NCBI GenBank assembly: GCA_021827865.1
Contig: JAKAUC010000009.1
Span: 434,001-498,000, forward strand
Length of the DNA stretch: 64,000 bases
From: an archaeon
GTDB taxonomy: Archaea; Thermoproteota; Nitrososphaeria; Nitrososphaerales; Gagatemarchaeaceae
Reading direction: 5' to 3'
The notes under the pieces were generated by a model. The model saw only the letters and a program-made list of their open reading frames with translations. It had not been told where the DNA came from and did not search any database. Positions within the stretch are counted from its first letter, which is position 1; every line of letters begins with the position of its first letter. The translations under genes and the position numbers were made by a program. Of the stretch, positions 50,691 through 58,815 are shown one piece after another.

Positions 50691-51119
50691 TCAGCGCTTT
50701 CTGAGCCGGGCGAACTTCGCAGCGCAATCCCTCATCTGCTGGGTAGTGTCGAGCCTCTTGAGCCCGTCGGGGAGCACCCACCTGTAGTCGGACGACTCCC
50801 CGTTCAGCCTTACGCGCCCCCCGTTGGGCCTCGCGAGGTAGTCGACCAGGACGACCTGCATCCGGTACCCCTTCCCGAGCTCCTCGGGCATGTATGTTAC
50901 CACGTCGAACACCCCTTCTATCTCCACGTCGAGCCCTACCTCCTCCTTGGTCTCCCTGACTGCGGCCTGCATCGGCGTCTCGCCGACCTCCACCCTCCCT
51001 CCAGGGAACGCCCAGAGCCCGCGGTTGGGCTCCTCCCCCCTCTTCACAACAAGAAGCCGGCCGTCCCTGTGGACTAGCGTTCCGGCGCCCAGGACGATCT
51101 TGGGGGGCCGCTTGGCCAT
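50691..51119 (-). CDS. NUDIX hydrolase
   Basis: A 142-residue NUDIX protein; the box reads GGRVEVGETPMQAAVRETKEEVGL (G-x5-E-x7-R-E-x-x-E-E-x-G-x), complete. Upstream WAFPGG and downstream DYRWVLPDGLKRL match the nucleotide/ADP-ribose sanitising subgroup. Substrate not determinable. ATG 51119, divergent from the CinA-like gene. Confidence 0.92.
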   Translation of the reverse strand: MAKRPPKIVLGAGTLVHRDGRLLVVKRGEEPNRGLWAFPGGRVEVGETPMQAAVRETKEEVGLDVEIEGVFDVVTYMPEELGKGYRMQVVLVDYLARPNGGRVRLNGESSDYRWVLPDGLKRLDTTQQMRDCAAKFARLRKR

Positions 51120-51172
51120 GGCTGTCGAACCCCTGCACTCGTTTTAAGGCCTGCCGGCCGGGGAGGGGCGCA

Positions 51173-51985
51173 TTGGTCAGGGTCGAGATGCTCGCGGTGG
51201 GGAAGGAGCTGCTCATCGGCAGGACCCTGAACTCGAACGCCCTCTGGATCGGCAGGAGGCTCGCGCGCATGGGGTCGATGATCAAGGAGATCACGACCGT
51301 GGACGACGATCTGGACGAGATAGGCGCGGCCGTGCTCGCCATCGTCCGCCGATCCCCTGACTTCCTGGTCGCTGTAGGAGGCCTCGGGCCGACCCCGGAC
51401 GACATGACGCTCAAAGGCATTGCAGGGGCCCTGGGGCTCAAGCTCGTGAGGGACGGGGAGGCGCTTCGGCTCATCAGAGGGCACTACAGGGACCGGGGGA
51501 TGGAGGGGGTGGCGCTCACTCCGCCGAGGATGAAGATGGCTACCATCCCGGCCGGCTCGACCCCCTTGCCGAACGACGCCGGGACAGCGCCCGGGGTCCG
51601 GCTGGTCGCAGGCAGGACCGTGGTCTTCTGCCTCCCGGGGGTCCCGGTTGAGATGAGGGGGATCTTCAGGAGGTCTGTTGAGCCGGAGATCAGGGCGAAG
51701 GTCGGAAAGATATTCAGGAGGAGCCTCACCATGCGCCTAGAAGGGGTCCCGGAGTCGGCGCTGGCCCCCTACCTCGCCGAGGAGATGAAGAGGCACCCCG
51801 GGGCATACATAAAGTCCCACCCGAGGGGGACCAGGGAGGGCGTATCGAGGATCATGCTGGACATCGTCGTGGCTGGGCCAGACAGGGGGCGGGCCGATGC
51901 TGAAGGGGAGGCGATCTTGTCGGAGATGAAGAAGGCGGTGGCGGCCATAGGGGGGACCGTCGGCGCGGCGAGGAGCTCGGCCTAG
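51173..51985 (+). CDS. CinA N-terminal-like (MoaB/COG1058) protein
   Basis: A 270-residue protein with the molybdopterin-binding-like fold: VEMLAVGKELLIGRTLNSNALWI, VAVGGLGPTPDDMTLKGIAGALG (the GG-x-GPT-x-DD motif) and GVRLVAGRTVVFCLPGVPVEMRGIF. This domain is the COG1058 part of CinA; the deamidase domain is absent, as is usual in archaea. Related enzymes have ADP-ribose pyrophosphatase activity. TTG start at 51173; gene ends 9 nt before the GPN-loop GTPase, so they form a pair. Confidence 0.86.
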   Translation: MVRVEMLAVGKELLIGRTLNSNALWIGRRLARMGSMIKEITTVDDDLDEIGAAVLAIVRRSPDFLVAVGGLGPTPDDMTLKGIAGALGLKLVRDGEALRLIRGHYRDRGMEGVALTPPRMKMATIPAGSTPLPNDAGTAPGVRLVAGRTVVFCLPGVPVEMRGIFRRSVEPEIRAKVGKIFRRSLTMRLEGVPESALAPYLAEEMKRHPGAYIKSHPRGTREGVSRIMLDIVVAGPDRGRADAEGEAILSEMKKAVAAIGGTVGAARSSA

Positions 51986-51994
51986 GGGATCCGC

Positions 51995-52753
51995 ATGGAG
52001 GTCACCTTCGTCACTGGGACAGCGGGGTCAGGGAAGTCCCTCCTCACAGCCGCTCTGAAGACCTGGTATGCCAACAGAGGCGAGGGCGCGATAGCGGTCA
52101 ACCTCGATCCGGGGGTGGTGGAGCTCCCCTACGAGCCCGACGTTGACATCAGGGAGAGGGTCCAGCTTCAGGACGTGATGGAAGACTATGGCCTCGGACC
52201 CAACGGAGCCCTGATCCTGGCAGCGGACCTCACGGCGACCAAGCTCGCCGAGATCCAAGACGAGATCGACTCTTTCAAGACCGAGAACGTGATAGTCGAC
52301 ACGCCCGGACAGACAGAGCTCTTCGCATTCAGGGAGAGCGGGGAGTTCATCGTGCGAGAGATGAGGGCGGACTCGAAGGTCCTCCTCTTCCTGCTTGACC
52401 CTCTCCTGGCGAGCACCCCGTCCAACTTCCTGTCGCTGGCGCTCCTCTCAGCTTCCGTGGGGCTCAGGCTGAGCATCCCCAAGATAACCGTCCTGACGAA
52501 GAGGGACATAGCCAAGGACGGCGTGAAGCGCATCGCCGAGTGGAGCAGGGACGCCAAGACGTTCGAAGACGCCCTGTCGACCACCAAGGACGGCGAGCAG
52601 TATTCCCTCTACTCCGAGCTCTTCAGGAGCATCAGGCGGCTCTCCTTCGGGGCCGACCTCTACCCCGTCTCCTCCATAACCCAGGAGGGGATGATAGCCC
52701 TGGTCGGAGAGATGACGAGGATAGCTCGCGGCGGCGAAGAGTTTACGGACTGA
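51995..52753 (+). CDS. GPN-loop GTPase
   Basis: Archaeal/eukaryotic GPN family, 252 residues: Walker A VTGTAGSGKSLLTAAL, the hallmark YGLGPNGALILA (GPN motif), VDTPGQTELFAF (switch II) and VLTKRDIA (base recognition). Eukaryotic relatives help assemble RNA polymerase II; the archaeal role is not settled. Follows the CinA-like gene after 9 nt and overlaps the convergent hydrolase gene by 11 bp. Confidence 0.93.
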   Translation: MEVTFVTGTAGSGKSLLTAALKTWYANRGEGAIAVNLDPGVVELPYEPDVDIRERVQLQDVMEDYGLGPNGALILAADLTATKLAEIQDEIDSFKTENVIVDTPGQTELFAFRESGEFIVREMRADSKVLLFLLDPLLASTPSNFLSLALLSASVGLRLSIPKITVLTKRDIAKDGVKRIAEWSRDAKTFEDALSTTKDGEQYSLYSELFRSIRRLSFGADLYPVSSITQEGMIALVGEMTRIARGGEEFTD

Positions 52754-53474
52754 GGCCTGAGAGGAAGGACTGCAGGACCTGGGCGAGGGCCCGCGGCTTC
52801 TCCAATGGGAGCATGTGCCCCGACTCCTCGATGACGCGCAGCTCGGAGCCTGGTATGTTCGCGTTGAGGTACTCCGACCACTTGGGTGGGGTCATCCTGT
52901 CCTTGTCCCCGCAGACGATGAGAGTCTTCGCCTCTATCCCTGGCAGCTGGGACCGGACGTCAAAGCCCTGGCACGCCAGGTAGTCGTTGAGGAAGACCGG
53001 GAGGTTGGAGACAGAAAGGGCGGTCCTGGCCTCCCTCCCGAGCCCGAGGTCTATCGAGTTGAAGCTCCAGGGGGTGATCACCTTCTCGATGGTCCCCATG
53101 GGCTGCTCCCTGAGCCCGTCGAGTATCTGCTGGTTGACCCCGAGCTTCGCACCCGTGCTGACCAAGATGAGGGCCCCCAGGTCCTCTGGGTGAGAGACGG
53201 CGAGGTCGAGGGCGATGGCGCCTCCCATCGAATGGCCGCAGACCGCCGGCCTCCTGAGGCCTCGCTCCGCTATGAACCTATGCAGCGCCTCGGCATAGTC
53301 ATCCACGCTCTTGCAGGTTATGTCCCCAGAGGGGTGGCCAGGCAGGTTGACCGCGTAGCCGTGGGCGCCCCCGGACAGGTACTGCAGCGTCCTCCTCCAG
53401 AGGAGGCTGTTCCCTCCGGCCCCGTGGACGAACACCGTATCGTGGGGAGCCTCGTGCGTGTCCGACTCGAGCAA
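52743..53474 (-). CDS. Alpha/beta hydrolase
   Basis: A 243-residue hydrolase with the nucleophile elbow VCGHSMGGAIALDLA, an oxyanion-region FVHGAGGNSLLW, acid VCGDKDRMTPP and catalytic His ESGHMLPLEKP. It is of the general carboxylesterase/meta-cleavage hydrolase style; substrate not evident. TTG 53474 sits about 26 nt after a minus-strand TATA-like GTTAAATCG shared with the divergent methylisocitrate lyase gene. Confidence 0.87.
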   Translation of the reverse strand: MLESDTHEAPHDTVFVHGAGGNSLLWRRTLQYLSGGAHGYAVNLPGHPSGDITCKSVDDYAEALHRFIAERGLRRPAVCGHSMGGAIALDLAVSHPEDLGALILVSTGAKLGVNQQILDGLREQPMGTIEKVITPWSFNSIDLGLGREARTALSVSNLPVFLNDYLACQGFDVRSQLPGIEAKTLIVCGDKDRMTPPKWSEYLNANIPGSELRVIEESGHMLPLEKPRALAQVLQSFLSGLSP

Positions 53475-53509
53475 CCTGGGTTACGGCGCCCGGGCTCGAT
53501 TTAACGCTG

Positions 53510-54451
53510 ATGGGGGAAACTCTAAAGGGGGTCGGCCCGGCGCAGGAGGAAGAGCTGGACTTGCCATCGCAGGCCGACGTGCTGAGGAAGCTTGTCAAAG
53601 GGGAGAAGGTGGTCGTGGCCCCCGGAGTGTTCAGCCCCTCGGTCGCGAAGCTGGCTGAGAGGGAAGGGTTCAGGGCCATCTATTTTTCAGGGGCGGGGTT
53701 CTCGAATCTGCTTGCGCTCCCCGACCTCGGGATCACCACGCTCAGCGAGGTGGCGCAGGCGGCGCGGCAGATCACTTCCAGGGTGGCGGTCCCGCTGATA
53801 GTCGACGCCGACACGGGCTTCGGCGAGGCGCTGAACGTCGCCAGGACGGTCGACGAGATGAAGGCAGCCGGGGCGGCCGCCGTCCAAATAGAGGACCAGG
53901 TCCTTCCGAAGCGCTGCGGGCACCTGGAGGGGAAGGAGCTCGTGGAGGTAGACGAGATGGTCAAGAAGCTTGTCTCGGCCAAGGAGGCGGCGGGGAGGAA
54001 GCTGATGATAATCGCCAGGACTGACGCCAGGGCGGTGGAGGGGATGGACGGCGCCCTTGAGAGGGCGGCCGCCTATGCGAGGGCGGGGGCGGATATGATA
54101 TTCCCAGAGGCCCTCGAAGGGAGAGAAGAGTTCGCAGAGATGAGGAAGAAGGTCAGGCTCCCCCTGATGGCGAACATGACTGAGTTCGGGAAGACACCAT
54201 ACATGACGGCGGAGGAGTTTGAGGCCCTGGGGTACAACCTGGTGATATTCCCCGTGACTGCGTTCAGGGCGATGATGAAGACGGTGAAGGACACATTCTC
54301 GGCGCTGAAGAGCGAGGGGACGCAGAAGGGGATCCTCGGCTCCCTCATGACCAGGAAAGAGTTCTACGGCCTCATCGACTATGAAAAGTTCGAAGAGGCT
54401 GATGAGAAGGCGATGAAGGCGGCCAAGCGCCTGAGGAGGGGCAGGAGTTGA
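53510..54451 (+). CDS. prpB: 2-Methylisocitrate lyase (PEP mutase/isocitrate lyase family)
   Basis: Cleaves 2-methylisocitrate to pyruvate and succinate in the methylcitrate cycle. The 313 residues have VVVAPGVFSPSVAKLAE, YFSGAGFSNLLALPDLG, VDADTGFGEALNVART (Mg-binding Asp) and EDQVLPKRCGHLEGKELV (KRCGH active-site motif), all as in PrpB. The gene overlaps the synthase start by 4 bp. Carboxyvinyl-phosphonate mutase is the other close relative but the prpC neighbour supports PrpB. Confidence 0.92.
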   Translation: MGETLKGVGPAQEEELDLPSQADVLRKLVKGEKVVVAPGVFSPSVAKLAEREGFRAIYFSGAGFSNLLALPDLGITTLSEVAQAARQITSRVAVPLIVDADTGFGEALNVARTVDEMKAAGAAAVQIEDQVLPKRCGHLEGKELVEVDEMVKKLVSAKEAAGRKLMIIARTDARAVEGMDGALERAAAYARAGADMIFPEALEGREEFAEMRKKVRLPLMANMTEFGKTPYMTAEEFEALGYNLVIFPVTAFRAMMKTVKDTFSALKSEGTQKGILGSLMTRKEFYGLIDYEKFEEADEKAMKAAKRLRRGRS

Positions 54452-55566
54452 CGGAGCCCTTGGAGGCCGTCAAGGTCCCGAGGGGGCTGGCCGGTGTCTC
54501 AGTCGCTGACACGCGGATTTCCAAGAGCAGCGCGGACGGGTCCCTGGTGTACCGCGGCTACCCCATCGCAGACCTGGCGGCCAACGCCAGCTTCGAGGAG
54601 ACGGCGTACCTGGTGCTCAACGGGAAGCTACCGACGAGGGGGGAGCTGGACTCCTTCGCTTCGGGGATCGCGCGGAGGTCGAGCTTGGACCGCAGGGTCT
54701 TCGATATCATGGGGGCACTGGGGGGAGGCGCCCATCCGATAGACGCAATCAGGACGGGGGTGTCCGCCCTCGGGAGCATCGACGCCGAGCAGTCGATCCA
54801 GGATAAGGAGGCTTCCATCGAGTCGAAGATGCCGGTGCTGGCCGCGAACTGCCTCAGGGTCCCGAAGGGGGAGCCGCCGAGGCTTCCCGGAAAGACGGGG
54901 GGGTTCGCCGACAGGCTCCTCCAGATGCTCACTCCGAGGGAGGCGAGCGAATTCGACCGGTGGGTGTTCGAGCGGGTGCTGATATTCTACATGGAGCACG
55001 ACATGAACGCGTCCTCCTTCACCGTGCGGGTCGTGGCGTCCACGCTGGCAGACCCCTACGCGGCCGCTTCGGCGGGGCTGGCCTCCCTGAAGGGGCCCCT
55101 GCACGGAGGGGCCAACGAGGCTGCGATGGAGATGCTCCTGCGGGCCAAGGATCCTGAGAACGCCGGCCCCTTCGTCGAGGCCACATTCAGGGAGGGGAGG
55201 AAGCTCATGGGGTTCGGCCACAGGGTCTACAAGCAGTTCGACCCCAGGGCAAGGCTATGCAAGGAGTACCTGGGGGAGATGACCAAGAAGCGCGGAGACG
55301 ACAGGATCTACAGGCTCTGCGACGCCATCGAGAGGGAGATGTGGGAGAAGAAGAAGATTCCGCCGAACCTGGACTACTACGCCGCCCCCATCTTCTACCT
55401 CCTCGGCATCGAGGTCCCCCTTTACACCCCGATCTTCGCCGCGAGCAGGGTCTTCGGGTGGATGGCCCACTACAACGAGCAGGTGGAGGAGAACAAGCTG
55501 ATTCGTCCCGACTCCACCTACGTCGGCCATGCGGGTCGCAGCTACGTCCCCATCGAGAAGCGATGA
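54448..55566 (+). CDS. prpC: 2-Methylcitrate synthase / citrate synthase
   Basis: Condenses propionyl-CoA (or acetyl-CoA) with oxaloacetate. The 372 residues contain AVKVPRGLAGVSVADT, SLVYRGYPIADLA, GPLHGGANEAAMEML (catalytic His), GFGHRVYKQFDPRARL (second His) and LDYYAAPIFYLLGI (Asp), a short citrate-synthase form. The TTG start overlaps prpB, so a prpB-prpC operon is likely and the methylcitrate role is favoured over plain citrate synthase. Both activities may coexist. Confidence 0.92.
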   Translation: MTEPLEAVKVPRGLAGVSVADTRISKSSADGSLVYRGYPIADLAANASFEETAYLVLNGKLPTRGELDSFASGIARRSSLDRRVFDIMGALGGGAHPIDAIRTGVSALGSIDAEQSIQDKEASIESKMPVLAANCLRVPKGEPPRLPGKTGGFADRLLQMLTPREASEFDRWVFERVLIFYMEHDMNASSFTVRVVASTLADPYAAASAGLASLKGPLHGGANEAAMEMLLRAKDPENAGPFVEATFREGRKLMGFGHRVYKQFDPRARLCKEYLGEMTKKRGDDRIYRLCDAIEREMWEKKKIPPNLDYYAAPIFYLLGIEVPLYTPIFAASRVFGWMAHYNEQVEENKLIRPDSTYVGHAGRSYVPIEKR

Positions 55567-55567
55567 G

Positions 55568-56446
55568 CTAGCGGCCCAGTCGCCTGGCAGCCTCTTCGAC
55601 GCTCATCCTTCCATCCACCACCTGCTGCGCCAGGGCTTCCGCCTTCGACTCTGACACTGCTGCGAACCTCGCCATGGCCGCCCCCCTCGCAGTCTCCACA
55701 ATCATCCCCCTGACGCTGCGCAGCCTGAGTCCACGGTCCCCCGAAGAGAACTTCGTCCGCGCCTCGTCTATGGCCTTACGCAGGTTCTCTATCCCCTCCC
55801 CGGAGAGCGCCGAGACCTTCAGCACAGGGGGCGAGCGACGGCTCCCCCGGAACAGGGATAGCATGCTGACCACCATGGCGTCGGCGCCGTCAAGGTCGGC
55901 CTTGTTCACCACATATACGTCCCCCACCTCCATCAGCCCTGCCTTCGACACCTGGACGTCGTCCCCCAGCCCCGGCATCATGACAACGAGGACTGAATGC
56001 GATACCCCCACGACCTCGATGTCCGACTGGCCTATGCCCACGGTCTCGAGCAGTATCACATCGAACCCCGCGGCGTCCATCAGCCTGATGGCCTGCGAAG
56101 TCGCCCTTGACAGGCCCCCGGTCCATCCCCTGGACGCCATGCTTCTGATGTACACGCCTCGGTCGCCTGTGTGCCTCGTCATGCGAATCCTGTCCCCCAG
56201 CAGGGCGCCACCTGTGAGAGGGCTGCTCGGATCCACGGCGACCACCCCCACCCTCAGCCCCAGTTCTCGGTAGGAGTCGATCAGCCTGTCGACGAGGGTG
56301 CTCTTGCCCGTCCCCGGCGGGCCCGTGACCCCGACGACGAACGCCCTCCCAGGGGCGCCGAGCTTCTCCAGGAGGCCCGAGGCGCGTTCCGGGTCGTTCT
56401 CCGCGAGGGTGATCGCCCTGGCGAGGGCTGACCTGTCGCCTTTCAA
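55568..56446 (-). CDS. meaB: MeaB/ArgK-type GTPase chaperone of a B12 mutase
   Basis: G3E-family GTPase of 292 residues that protects and reloads adenosylcobalamin mutases: Walker A VVGVTGPPGTGKSTLVDRL, VVAVDPSSPLTGGALLGDRIRM, MASRGWTGGLSRAT, LLETVGIGQSDIEV and VVNKADLDGADA (GTP base motif NKAD). The C-terminal dimerisation arm is present. TTG start at 56446, divergent from the mutase large subunit, which is its likely client. Confidence 0.93.
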   Translation of the reverse strand: MKGDRSALARAITLAENDPERASGLLEKLGAPGRAFVVGVTGPPGTGKSTLVDRLIDSYRELGLRVGVVAVDPSSPLTGGALLGDRIRMTRHTGDRGVYIRSMASRGWTGGLSRATSQAIRLMDAAGFDVILLETVGIGQSDIEVVGVSHSVLVVMMPGLGDDVQVSKAGLMEVGDVYVVNKADLDGADAMVVSMLSLFRGSRRSPPVLKVSALSGEGIENLRKAIDEARTKFSSGDRGLRLRSVRGMIVETARGAAMARFAAVSESKAEALAQQVVDGRMSVEEAARRLGR

Positions 56447-56559
56447 AATGGCGGATGTCAGTCGAGTCTGAGATGCCGTGGCCGCCTCCGTCGCCCGGGT
56501 CTCTTTTATCGGTTCGAAGAGATTCTTTATCTTCCGGGGCGTCCGCCGGTGCCAAGGAC

Positions 56560-58317
56560 ATGCTCAGGGACGCAGGGGATGCCTACTGGCGGAAGAAGGC
56601 GAAGTCTGTCGTCGAGAGGAGGGCGAAGAAGGGGACGCTGTATGAAAGGAAGGCGGTCGAGAGGGCAAGAGAGGGGCTCAGGCAGTGGCAGGACACTTTG
56701 TACGCGGAGTGGGCGGAGAAGTCCCCGGGAGCGGGGAGGGACCCGCAGACGGCGTCAGGGATACCGCTGAAGCCGCTCTACACCCCGGATGACGTAGCGA
56801 ACTCGGAGTACTCCGACCAGGGTTTCCCTGGAGTGTACCCGTTCCTGAGGGGGGTCTACCCGAACATGTACAGAGGCCGGACCTGGACCATGAGGATGTT
56901 CTCAGGGTTCGGCACCCCCGAGGACACCAACAAGAGGCTGAAGCTGCTTCTCGATCACGGAGAGACGGGGCTGAGCATAGCGTTCGACATGCCCACCCTC
57001 TACGGATATGATTGCGACTCCGAGCGAGCCCACGGCGAGGTGGGGAGGTGCGGCGTGAACGTCTCTTCGCTCAAGGACATGGAGGTCATCTTCGACGGCA
57101 TCCCTCTGGGGGAGGTGAGCACGTCGATGACCATCAACGCTCCGGCGACCGTCCTTACCTGCATGTACGCTGGCGTGGGGAAGAGGCAGGGGGTGCCCGC
57201 CTCCCAGCTCAGGGGGACGGTGCAGGCGGACATGCTCAAGGAGTACATCGCCCAGAAGGAGTGGGCCTACCCACCCGAGGCGCACCTGAGGCTCGTCAGG
57301 GACCTCATGGTGTTCGCGACCAAGGAGATGCCCCTCTGGAATTACATCAGCATCAGCGGGTACCACATCAGGGAAGCGGGGTCCAGCGCGGTACAGGAGC
57401 TGGCATTCACCCTCGCCGATGGATTCGGCTACATAGAGCTCGGCTTGGAAGCGGGCCTGAAGGTGGAGCAGTTCGCCCCTCGCCTCAGCTTCTTCTTCAA
57501 CTCGACCATGGACTTCTTCGAGGAGATCGCAAAGTTCAGGGCGGCCAGGAGGGTCTGGGCGACTGTGCTCCGCGAGAAGTACGGAGTGACGGACAAGAGG
57601 AGCCTGCTGATGCGGTTCCACACCCAGACTTCGGGGGCGTCCCTCACCTGGCAGCAGCCATTGAACAACGTGGTGAGGACCGCCATCGAGGCCCTGGCGG
57701 CGGTCCTTGGGGGGACCCAGTCGCTGCACACCAACTCATACGACGAGGCCTGGGCCCTTCCTACGGAGCAGGCCGTGGAGGTGGCACTGAGGACCCAACA
57801 GATCATAGCGGAGGAGACCGGCCTGCCCAGCGTGATAGACCCCCTCGGAGGGTCGTACTACGTGGAGTGGCTCACGGAGCAGATGGAGGAGGAGGCGTAC
57901 AAATACTTCGACAGGATTGAGGCGGCAGGGGGGCTGCTGAAGGCGGTGAAGACTGGATACCTCCAGCGGGAGATAGCGGAGAACTCCTACAGGCTCTCGA
58001 AACGTGTCGAGCAGGGGAAGGACTCCGTTGTCGGCGTGAACAAGTACTCGAAGCCCGAGAAGGAGCCCATTGACACACTGAAGATCGACTTCAAGGCCCA
58101 GAGGGCGCAGACCAGGCGGCTGGCCGCCGTGAAGCGGGAGAGGGACGAGGCGAAGGTCAGGGCCGCGCTGGCGAAAATGGAGAAGGCATTTGAAAACGAA
58201 GATGCAAACTCCATGTACCCGATGCTGGACGCCGTGACGAAGTACGCGACACTGGGCGAAGTGATGGGGGTCGGGCGCAGGGTCTGGGGCTCATACAAGG
58301 AGCCCATGCTGCTCTAG
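56560..58317 (+). CDS. Adenosylcobalamin acyl-CoA mutase, large subunit; residues fit isobutyryl-CoA mutase
   Basis: TIM-barrel catalytic subunit of 585 residues (no B12 domain), the layout of IcmA and archaeal MCM alpha. It aligns without gaps to P. shermanii methylmalonyl-CoA mutase: VPYxxx-type region, SISGYH with the catalytic His (269), SQTSGASLTWQQP, HTNSYDEA and IDPLGGSYYVE are conserved. But the two substrate-carboxylate residues differ: Tyr89 is Phe114 (RMFSGF) and Arg207 is Gln232 (KEYIAQK). Phe/Gln is the isobutyryl-CoA mutase pattern (2-hydroxyisobutyryl-CoA mutase has Ile/Gln). So methylmalonyl-CoA is an unlikely substrate. ATG 56560 chosen because GATTCTTTATC lies about 33 nt upstream; the frame opens at 56455. 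B12-binding subunit follows. Confidence 0.9.
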   Translation: MLRDAGDAYWRKKAKSVVERRAKKGTLYERKAVERAREGLRQWQDTLYAEWAEKSPGAGRDPQTASGIPLKPLYTPDDVANSEYSDQGFPGVYPFLRGVYPNMYRGRTWTMRMFSGFGTPEDTNKRLKLLLDHGETGLSIAFDMPTLYGYDCDSERAHGEVGRCGVNVSSLKDMEVIFDGIPLGEVSTSMTINAPATVLTCMYAGVGKRQGVPASQLRGTVQADMLKEYIAQKEWAYPPEAHLRLVRDLMVFATKEMPLWNYISISGYHIREAGSSAVQELAFTLADGFGYIELGLEAGLKVEQFAPRLSFFFNSTMDFFEEIAKFRAARRVWATVLREKYGVTDKRSLLMRFHTQTSGASLTWQQPLNNVVRTAIEALAAVLGGTQSLHTNSYDEAWALPTEQAVEVALRTQQIIAEETGLPSVIDPLGGSYYVEWLTEQMEEEAYKYFDRIEAAGGLLKAVKTGYLQREIAENSYRLSKRVEQGKDSVVGVNKYSKPEKEPIDTLKIDFKAQRAQTRRLAAVKRERDEAKVRAALAKMEKAFENEDANSMYPMLDAVTKYATLGEVMGVGRRVWGSYKEPMLL

Positions 58318-58383
58318 GCTCCAGCCAAGTGCACAAGCCGCGGCAAAAGGTTTTGAAGGCCCCGGGGGCTCGAGCGAAGAAGA

Positions 58384-58815
58384 TTGGCAAGGAAGGCGAC
58401 GGCGCTCCAGAGGAAGATCAGGATACTCGTCGCGAAGCCCGGGCTCGACGGCCACGACAGGGGGGCCCTCGTTCTCGCCAGGGCATTCAGGGACGCAGGG
58501 ATGGAGGTGATCTACAGCGGCCTGCTCCCTTCCCCCGAGCAGGTCGCGCAGATGGCCATAGACGAAGACGTTGACGTGGTGGCCCTGTCCCTTCTCAACG
58601 GGGCCCATATGACGGCGTTCCCGAAGGTGAAGAAGCTCCTGGACAAGCTGGGAGGGAAGGATGTGGTGGTGGTCGGGGGCGGGATAATCCCCGAGGAGGA
58701 CAAGCCGAGGCTGCTGAAGCTAGGGATAACCGGCTTATACGGCCCGGGGAGCTCTTTCGAGGACATCGTGGAACACGTCCGAGGCCGGGTCAGGAAAGAG
58801 AGGTGGAAGGAGTAG
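58384..58815 (+). CDS. B12-binding small subunit of the acyl-CoA mutase
   Basis: Cobalamin-binding partner of 143 residues: RILVAKPGLDGHDRGALVL (D22-x-H24-x-x-G27, His ligating cobalt), then ALSLLNGAHMTAFPKV (Ser contact) and VVVGGGIIPEED. Together with the large subunit it forms the active mutase, like IcmB. TTG start; 66 bp after the large subunit gene. The acyl-CoA dehydrogenase gene begins directly at its stop, so the three probably share a transcript. Confidence 0.94.
   Translation: MARKATALQRKIRILVAKPGLDGHDRGALVLARAFRDAGMEVIYSGLLPSPEQVAQMAIDEDVDVVALSLLNGAHMTAFPKVKKLLDKLGGKDVVVVGGGIIPEEDKPRLLKLGITGLYGPGSSFEDIVEHVRGRVRKERWKE

Noticed and set aside
56560-58317. Plain methylmalonyl-CoA mutase assignment
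   Set aside because: The two carboxylate-binding residues Tyr and Arg are Phe and Gln; kept only as a less likely alternative.
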